Source of the DNA: G039029935 sp039029935
Lineage (GTDB): Bacteria; Chloroflexota; Anaerolineae; Caldilineales; Caldilineaceae
Assembly: GCA_039029935.1 (NCBI GenBank)
Contig: JBCCFC010000701.1
Coordinates: 1-7,241 of the forward strand
Length of the DNA stretch: 7,241 nucleotides
Direction: 5' to 3'
Below are positions 1-3,963 of this stretch, piece by piece (the stretch's first letter is position 1; every line of letters begins with the position of its first letter). A program made the position numbers and the translations under genes. The notes beneath the pieces are model-generated. The model worked only from the letters and a program-made list of their open reading frames with translations. It was not told the DNA's origin and did no database searches.

Positions 1-120
1 GAAACAACGCCCTTTTATCCGCGGTCGCCCTATGCGGTTGCGAAACTTTATGCCTATTGGATCACGGTGAATTACCGCGAGGCATACGACAAATTTATGG
101 GAAATCAAAACGATTTCTGA
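1..120 (+). pseudogene. gmd: GDP-mannose 4,6-dehydratase, 3'-truncated fragment (5' end outside window)
   Basis: Frame 1 is open from the window edge to a TGA at 118-120 and encodes 39 residues. The first 29 match the highly conserved segment of GDP-mannose 4,6-dehydratase: ETTPFYPRSPYAVAKLYAYW, then ITVNYREAY. This short-chain dehydrogenase/reductase makes GDP-4-keto-6-deoxymannose, the precursor of GDP-fucose, GDP-rhamnose and related surface sugars. The catalytic YxxxK pair is visible as YAVAK (Tyr11, Lys15 of the visible part). Known Gmd proteins continue after YRE-[AS]-Y with a segment like G-x-x-ACNGILFNHESP and roughly 150 more residues that complete the substrate-binding half. Here the frame reads DKFMGNQNDF and stops. 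Neither of the other two forward frames resumes the family sequence, so this looks like a breakpoint rather than a single frameshift. The identity is nearly certain. Loss of function is inferred, because the upstream part cannot be seen. Confidence 0.85.
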
Positions 121-250
121 TGAATGATGCTGATTCTATCATATTACCACCAAATATAATAGTGACACGCATTAGAGTCAACAGTTTTGAGAGAAATCCC
201 ACGCTTGATCAACAATCTGTTTGCTATCCTTAGATACTTACAAGTGTGAT

Positions 251-278
251 TTGAACAGTATTGAACAGTATTGTACTG
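251..278. repeat. Tandem 10-mer and overlapping palindrome (possible operator)
   Basis: TTGAACAGTA occurs twice in direct tandem at 251-260 and 261-270, and the next bases begin TTG again. The second copy overlaps a perfect inverted repeat, CAGTA (266-270), TTG spacer, TACTG (274-278). The site lies just upstream of the Shine-Dalgarno of the protease gene and downstream of the TATAAT at 155-160. A repressor or activator site, or an mRNA element, is possible but not demonstrated. Confidence 0.3.
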
Positions 279-285
279 ATAGTGT

Positions 286-293
286 AAGGTGGG
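286..293 (+). promoter_or_regulatory. Shine-Dalgarno AAGGTGGG deciding the GTG 301 start
   Basis: AAGGTGGG resembles the anti-16S complement and stands 7 nt before GTG 301. In-frame GTG 289 lies inside this sequence and GTG 295 is 1 nt past it, so neither can use it. ATG 310 would need a 16-nt spacing. Confidence 0.5.
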
Positions 294-300
294 TGTGTTT

Positions 301-1620
301 GTGAATCATATGGAAACAACAACTTCTTCATCCTCAAAACAAAATAATCTAATCTGGTGGGCTGGCGGGGCATTTCTTGTCCTCTGTATGGGATTTGTCT
401 TTTTTACATTGGTGATAGGCTTTTTTGTGCTGCGTTCATGGGATAGTGCTGGGCTAACCACAAACACATCCCGTGCCATAGAACGACGCATCGCACAGCA
501 AACCATAGCGACGCCTGTCCCTGTTGTGTTACCGATGACGGTGATTGCAACACCAGAAGGGGGGGATTATGAAACGGCGATTCTGCAAAAAATTTACAGA
601 GAGGTCAATCCATCTGTTGTCAATGTCACTGTGTTAGGGACACGAGAAACGCTGGAGTTTGGCGATTTTCTACCGGGTGATGAGGACGATCTGTATAGCT
701 TTAGCAGCGGTTCGGGCTTTGTGTGGGATGAGGCAGGCCATATTGTCACCAACAATCACGTGGTCGAGAGTGCAGATGAAGTACAGATTACATTTAGCGA
801 TGGTGCGGTTGCGATTGCAACGGTGGTGGGGACTGATGTCGATAGTGATTTAGCCGTGTTGAAAATTAACCCAGATGGCTATACGCTGTTGCCCATTCGA
901 CAAGGCTCGCTGGATAATGTACAGGTCGGGATGCGAGTCGCTGCGATTGGCAATCCTTTTGGGCTGGCAGGCACACTCACAAGCGGCATCGTCAGTGCAT
1001 TGGGTCGGTCGATTCCAGCACGACAGAGTTTCAGCATTCCCGATTCAATCCAGACAGATGCGGCCATTAATCCAGGCAATTCCGGTGGGCCGTTGCTTGA
1101 TGAGTTTGGTGAGTTGATTGGCGTGAACGCCCAGATACGGTCAGAAACGCGCTCCAACAGTGGCGTTGGGTTTGCGATCCCGATCAGCATTGTCAAGCGT
1201 GTTATCCCTGCGATTATTGAAAACGGTGCGTATATCCATAGCTATATCGGCATCAGCGGTGGAACCTATAGCCCGTTATGTGCTGATGATTTGGGGTTGC
1301 CCAAAACATTGCGTGGCGCAGTGGTGATTCAAGTGCTGTCGAGAACACCCGCAGCGCGAGCAGGTCTGCGCGGTGGCAATAGCGTTGGCAATTCACCTAG
1401 TAACACAGATTACCCTGACATTTGCCCAACGCAAATCGGCGGTGACATCATCACAGCCGTTGATGGAACATCTATCACTCGTTTTGATGACCTGTTGGTC
1501 TATTTACAACGCTATGCAAGCCCTGGCGACACCATAACGCTCAGTGTATTACGCTCGACCAATCGCGATTTGGAAGAGCTAGAAATTGACGTCACATTGG
1601 CGGCAAGACCCAGACGGTAA
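301..1620 (+). CDS. HtrA/DegP-type trypsin-like serine protease with PDZ domain, membrane-anchored
   Basis: This is a 439-residue envelope protease of the HtrA/DegQ family (S1C), which degrades or refolds damaged extracytoplasmic proteins. GTG 301 is preferred because AAGGTGGG (286-293) lies 7 nt upstream; GTG 289 overlaps that site, and ATG 310 is 16 nt away. Numbered from GTG 301, the order is a short Ser/Thr-rich cytoplasmic tail, one hydrophobic segment (about 18-44), a linker, the protease domain (about 95-305) and a single PDZ domain (about 313-433). The triad is intact: His153 in TNNHVV, Asp183 in DSDLAV, Ser261 in NPGNSGGPL. GNPFGL and GVGFAIP are also typical. The PDZ carries PAARAGLRGG and GGDIITAVDG, but about 20 extra residues with NSVGNSPSNTDYPDICP lie between them. 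Cys327 and Cys375 are the only cysteines beyond the membrane segment and could form a disulfide. The gene appears monocistronic, with its own leader and a convergent neighbour. The family is certain; the target proteins are unknown. Confidence 0.95.
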   Translation: MNHMETTTSSSSKQNNLIWWAGGAFLVLCMGFVFFTLVIGFFVLRSWDSAGLTTNTSRAIERRIAQQTIATPVPVVLPMTVIATPEGGDYETAILQKIYREVNPSVVNVTVLGTRETLEFGDFLPGDEDDLYSFSSGSGFVWDEAGHIVTNNHVVESADEVQITFSDGAVAIATVVGTDVDSDLAVLKINPDGYTLLPIRQGSLDNVQVGMRVAAIGNPFGLAGTLTSGIVSALGRSIPARQSFSIPDSIQTDAAINPGNSGGPLLDEFGELIGVNAQIRSETRSNSGVGFAIPISIVKRVIPAIIENGAYIHSYIGISGGTYSPLCADDLGLPKTLRGAVVIQVLSRTPAARAGLRGGNSVGNSPSNTDYPDICPTQIGGDIITAVDGTSITRFDDLLVYLQRYASPGDTITLSVLRSTNRDLEELEIDVTLAARPRR

Positions 1621-1624
1621 ACGG

Positions 1625-2059
1625 CTAATCAAGCTCAATCGTATGCTCAGAAGCCCCCTGTTGCCATACGCCATTTGCGTCGCTAACCATCCATTTGGAC
1701 CGTATATGGATCGTACGACGGGGTGTGTGCGTTTGCGCCATATGTGTGTTATTATCTGGTGTGCGTTTAGCGGTTTGCGTTTGCGGAAACGAGTCCAACG
1801 CAGTACTGGCGTCCATACGCTCACGTAATAGTTGCCATGCCTTGCGCACCAGCCAACCTGCTGCACCTGCCAAAATCGGCAACGCAGCCTTGGTCGCGGT
1901 CTGGCGTAAAGATTCAGACAAGCTGGTCGGCGTCGTTTGTGGCATGTTGACATAGGCATCTGGGTGTGTACTCATACTGTGCCCACAGTGTTGACAGTGT
2001 TGGGCATCTAACGCGCTGCTTTTATTACAATGTGTACAGATACGGCTTATGGTTGCCAT
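1625..2059 (-). CDS. Small zinc-ribbon protein with a hydrophobic segment, function unknown
   Basis: The product has 144 residues. Near the N-terminus is a classic zinc-ribbon half-pair arrangement, C8-x2-C11 (ICTHC) and C22-x2-C25 (HCQHCGH), as in bacterial double-CxxC zinc-ribbon proteins. A Thr/Ser/Pro-rich stretch follows, then a hydrophobic segment ALPILAGAAGWLV (58-71) bounded by basic residues, which is short for a transmembrane helix and could be amphipathic. The C-terminal third is polar, with a possible small fold containing SKWMVSDANGVWQQG. The ATG start is supported by GAAAGGA on the minus strand about 7 nt upstream. Several overlapping forward frames are open too, but only this one has a recognisable motif and a ribosome binding site. 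The gene is convergent with the protease (4 bp between stop codons) and divergent from the next gene. Metal binding is inferred from the cysteines; no specific role can be assigned. Confidence 0.75.
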   Translation of the reverse strand: MATISRICTHCNKSSALDAQHCQHCGHSMSTHPDAYVNMPQTTPTSLSESLRQTATKAALPILAGAAGWLVRKAWQLLRERMDASTALDSFPQTQTAKRTPDNNTHMAQTHTPRRTIHIRSKWMVSDANGVWQQGASEHTIELD

Positions 2060-2125
2060 ATGGTTTTCCTTTCAAATAATATATTCATAAAACAAAACAG
2101 CATCTCAATTACAAGCTCAATCGTA
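1630..2125. repeat. 14-bp direct repeat bracketing the zinc-ribbon gene
   Basis: CAAGCTCAATCGTA occurs exactly at 1630-1643, inside the 3' end of the zinc-ribbon gene, and again at 2112-2125, in the intergenic region just before the next gene. Both copies have the same orientation and are 482 bp apart. The match does not extend on either side. An exact 14-mer pair is only mildly improbable by chance in a window of this size, so its meaning is uncertain. Confidence 0.5.
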
Positions 2126-2171
2126 CATGAATGCCAGAGGTTGTGCAAAAATAAGTACAGGTCAATTGCAG
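2060..2171. promoter_or_regulatory. Divergent intergenic region with candidate promoter for the zinc-ribbon gene
   Basis: This AT-rich gap separates two divergent genes, so it should hold both promoters. On the minus strand, TTGAGA (plus positions 2103-2108) and TATATT (2078-2083) form a possible -35/-10 pair with a 19-bp spacer, which is long. I find no convincing promoter for the rightward gene. If that gene starts at ATG 2127 the gap is only 67 bp; ATG 2172 makes it 112 bp. Confidence 0.25.
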
Positions 2172-3605
2172 ATGAGTGAAAAATTCAGGCCATATCCACG
2201 TCAATATTCACCCCCTCCTAACCTCCCTCAACATAGGGGAGGAACTGTCCCCTCCCCTCGCAGGGGAGGGTTTGGGAGGGGTCCCTATTCGCGCATCATT
2301 TTGCTCGGCATGATGATTGCGCTGTTTGCCATCATTGCCTATCTTCCACAATTGGGCGATGATTTACAAGCGCAAGAAGATAGCCCCATTCCAACACCAA
2401 CATTTACCCCAAGCATTACACCAACACCTTCGTTAACACCCACGGAAAGTATACGCAATATTATCTATGAGCCAACGTATGGCGATGCGATTTCAGGGTT
2501 CACAGCCATTCGTGGCACAGCCCTCATCAACGCCTACCGCAAATATGAGTTACATATTTCTGTCGCAGGGCAAGAGTCGTGGCAGTGGCTCACAACAAGC
2601 TATGAAGTTGTCAAGCGTGGTGAACTCTATCGCTTAGACTCAACAGATTTCCCCGATGGCTATTATGATTTTCGCGTTCGTGCTATTCAGGATAATGGCA
2701 GTTACTCCGAAACTTTTGTACGCAATGTTGAAATTCGCAATGCCAACCCACCCACATTGACACCTGTCTATAATGACGCTGGAACACCCGAACCCATTCC
2801 GACCAATACGCCAACAGCAACTCTTTCGCCAACACCGACACCAACACCCTACTCCGAAAATCATTTTCCCAATGGGCAGGGGTTTTACTCACCGCAGAAT
2901 GATGAAATTGTCCGGGGATATTTACCCATCACAGGTGTGGTCAATGGGTTTGATGAGCAACGATTTCTACGTGCGGATATCGCCATTTCACCTACAGGGC
3001 TAGAAGAGGCCAATACGGTTACATCCGAGTCCGGTGTAACGGAAACGTTGCTCCACGACACCGAGATATGGAGTTGGCTCTACTCGACCACCGATCAAAT
3101 ATGGCATGATACCATCTATATTTTGAACACTGCTAGATTTGCCGATGGCCTCTATGATATCCGAATGCGCATCGTGTTTGAAGATAGCAATTACCATACA
3201 TTCTATATACGAAGGCTCCATATTGCCAACGAGCCTAATTTATACAATCGCTTGGTGCGCGAACGAATCGCATCGTTGCCGCCAACGCCCTATGTCCCAC
3301 CCAAAGGATTTTTCTATCCACAGAGCAATACGTCTGTACGCGGTACGGTTGCCTTTGGTGGGGCCGCCGTCCACGAAGAATTTCTGCGCTGGGAACTCCA
3401 TTGGGCAAGGAGCGATGGCTCCTCCGATTGGGCGTTTCTCTTTAGCAGCGATAAACCAGTGGTCAATGGCCTCTTTGCTCGGTTAGATTTCACCCAACTA
3501 CCCGAAGGACGATACGATTTCCGGCTCAGGGTTGTCCGTGAGGATACAAATTACGACGAATATTTTGTTCGCAATATCTATAATCTTGGACCAATGATAC
3601 GGTAG
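2172..3605 (+). CDS. Signal-anchored extracytoplasmic protein with three beta-type repeats and Thr/Pro linkers
   Basis: From ATG 2172 the protein has 477 residues. ATG 2127 would add 15 but has no ribosome binding site; 2172 has only a weak CAGG 10 nt upstream. A hydrophobic anchor (RIILLGMMIALFAIIAYL, about 41-58) follows a basic N-terminal tail, so the bulk should lie outside the membrane. A Thr/Pro linker (72-92) leads to three diverged repeats of about 90-115 residues (about 96-190, 237-352, 380-470), with a second Thr/Pro linker at 193-226. Each repeat shows an aromatic motif (WQWL 137, WSWL 300, DWAFLF 419), then x-DG-x-YD-[FI]-R-x-R (FPDGYYDFRVR, FADGLYDIRMR, LPEGRYDFRLR), then D-x-NY-x3-F-x-[IV]-R or a close variant. 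The pattern resembles beta-sandwich modules attached to secreted or penicillin-binding proteins of Chloroflexota. No enzyme domain or cysteine-based motif is seen. A binding or structural surface role is inferred. Residues 14-37 are encoded by a palindromic DNA element. Confidence 0.8.
   Translation: MSEKFRPYPRQYSPPPNLPQHRGGTVPSPRRGGFGRGPYSRIILLGMMIALFAIIAYLPQLGDDLQAQEDSPIPTPTFTPSITPTPSLTPTESIRNIIYEPTYGDAISGFTAIRGTALINAYRKYELHISVAGQESWQWLTTSYEVVKRGELYRLDSTDFPDGYYDFRVRAIQDNGSYSETFVRNVEIRNANPPTLTPVYNDAGTPEPIPTNTPTATLSPTPTPTPYSENHFPNGQGFYSPQNDEIVRGYLPITGVVNGFDEQRFLRADIAISPTGLEEANTVTSESGVTETLLHDTEIWSWLYSTTDQIWHDTIYILNTARFADGLYDIRMRIVFEDSNYHTFYIRRLHIANEPNLYNRLVRERIASLPPTPYVPPKGFFYPQSNTSVRGTVAFGGAAVHEEFLRWELHWARSDGSSDWAFLFSSDKPVVNGLFARLDFTQLPEGRYDFRLRVVREDTNYDEYFVRNIYNLGPMIR
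2210..2285. repeat. GC-rich palindromic (REP/MITE-like) element inside a coding region
   Basis: The 76-bp tract is built from CCTCCC/GGGAGG words and folds as three arms. Stem one is CCTCCC (2222-2227) with GGGAGG (2237-2242). Stem two is a perfect 9-bp CCCTCCCCT (2250-2258), CGC loop, AGGGGAGGG (2262-2270). The ends form an imperfect terminal inverted repeat, ACCCCCTCCTAACC against the complement of GGTTTGGGAGGGGT. It is flanked by TATTC at 2205-2209 and 2286-2290. In translation it gives a Pro/Arg/Gly-rich stretch (PPPNLPQHRGG, PSPRRGGFGRG), the usual look of such repeats read through as protein. I infer a mobile or amplified repeat; copies elsewhere in the genome cannot be checked here. 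Confidence 0.7.
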
Positions 3606-3663
3606 TCAGTAATCAGTAGGTCAGTAGGTCAGTAATCAGTAGGTCAGTAATCAGTAGGTCAGT
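3604..3663. repeat. Tandem repeat array, arm 1 (15-bp and 8-bp units)
   Basis: Starting 1 bp into the stop codon of the preceding gene, AGTAATCAGTAGGTC occurs three times exactly (3608-3622, 3631-3645, 3646-3660). A short 8-bp unit AGTAGGTC sits at 3623-3630, with partial units at both ends. The 15-mer is itself a 7-mer (AGTAATC) plus the 8-mer (AGTAGGTC), so the array is an interspersed heptamer/octamer repeat of the kind that grows and shrinks by replication slippage. Confidence 0.9.
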
Positions 3664-3664
3664 T

Positions 3665-3750
3665 ACCGAATACCGACCCATCGACCCACCGAATACTGAC
3701 CCACCGAATACTGACCCACCGAATACCGACCTACCGACCTACCGAATACT
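3665..3750. repeat. Tandem repeat array, arm 2 (diverged inverted copy of arm 1)
   Basis: Units in order are ACCGAATACCGACCC (3665), 8-bp ATCGACCC (3680), ACCGAATACTGACCC twice (3688, 3703), ACCGAATACCGACCT (3718), 8-bp ACCGACCT (3733) and a partial unit (3741-3750). The reverse complement of the arm 1 unit, ACCTACTGATTACTG, matches ACCCACCGAATACTG read across the unit boundary at 12 of 15 positions. Arms 1 and 2 therefore form one large imperfect inverted repeat. Both mix the same 15-bp and 8-bp lengths. Confidence 0.85.
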
Positions 3751-3963
3751 ATCTTAAACACCGCTCCATTTGGTTCTGCATACTGGTAGCGGTATACTAT
3801 GAGGCAGAGATTATTATTTTTGATTTGCGATAGCACATAATTAATTAACACGAAGAATATGCATAGTAGGTTTGCCTTGGCTGATTGCTCTTGCGAAGGG
3901 CTTATATATATGAGTCTATGCCAACATGAGCAACACAAAGGCTGACAGGAGGAATATAAATAA
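3751..3963 (+). promoter_or_regulatory. AT-rich upstream region of the LysM-fasciclin gene, with stem-loop and Shine-Dalgarno
   Basis: With the repeat array this makes a 358-bp gap without a gene. A stem-loop pairs ACCGCTCCA (3760-3768) with TGGTAGCGGT (3784-3793), with one bulged base. It has no adjacent U-tract, so it is a poor terminator for the upstream gene. Near the right end, AGGAGG at 3947-3952 is a strong Shine-Dalgarno 11 nt before ATG 3964. Promoter candidates are weak: the best is TTGCGA (3891-3896) with TCTATG (3915-3920), spaced 18 bp. A long reverse frame crosses this region, but its C-terminal half is only the repeat array in translation. Confidence 0.4.

Larger units (their letters stand above)
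121..300 (+). promoter_or_regulatory. AT-rich leader and promoter region of the protease gene
   Basis: This 180-bp gap between the gmd remnant and the protease has no credible ORF. It holds a perfect -10 hexamer, TATAAT at 155-160. The -35 is poor: CTGATT-like sequence lies around 130-136, depending on spacer length. A start near 167 would give a leader of about 130 nt. A second, weaker candidate is TTGATC at 205-210 with TAGATA at 231-236, but its 20-bp spacer is too long. The promoter call rests mainly on the -10 match, which can occur by chance in AT-rich DNA. Confidence 0.35.

Noticed and set aside
1579..1959. Minus-strand 126-residue frame and plus-strand frames 1586-1828 and 1695-1955 over the zinc-ribbon gene
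   Set aside because: They overlap the frame that has both the paired CxxC motif and a proper Shine-Dalgarno, and show no motif of their own.
2179..2190. AAAATTCAGGC shared between 2179-2190 and the terminator loop/stem at 6339-6349
   Set aside because: An isolated 11-base match between a coding region and a hairpin; expected by chance at this length.
2210..2285. Rho-independent terminator in front of the three-repeat protein
   Set aside because: The stems are not followed by a T-tract, and the tract is inside an open frame leading into a signal anchor.
3604..3750. CRISPR array
   Set aside because: Units are directly adjacent 7/8/15-bp blocks without unique spacers of 30-40 bp, and no cas gene is present.
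3760..3793. Terminator hairpin for the three-repeat protein gene
   Set aside because: The bulged stem has no T-run immediately after it; the nearest T-rich stretch is about 20 nt away.
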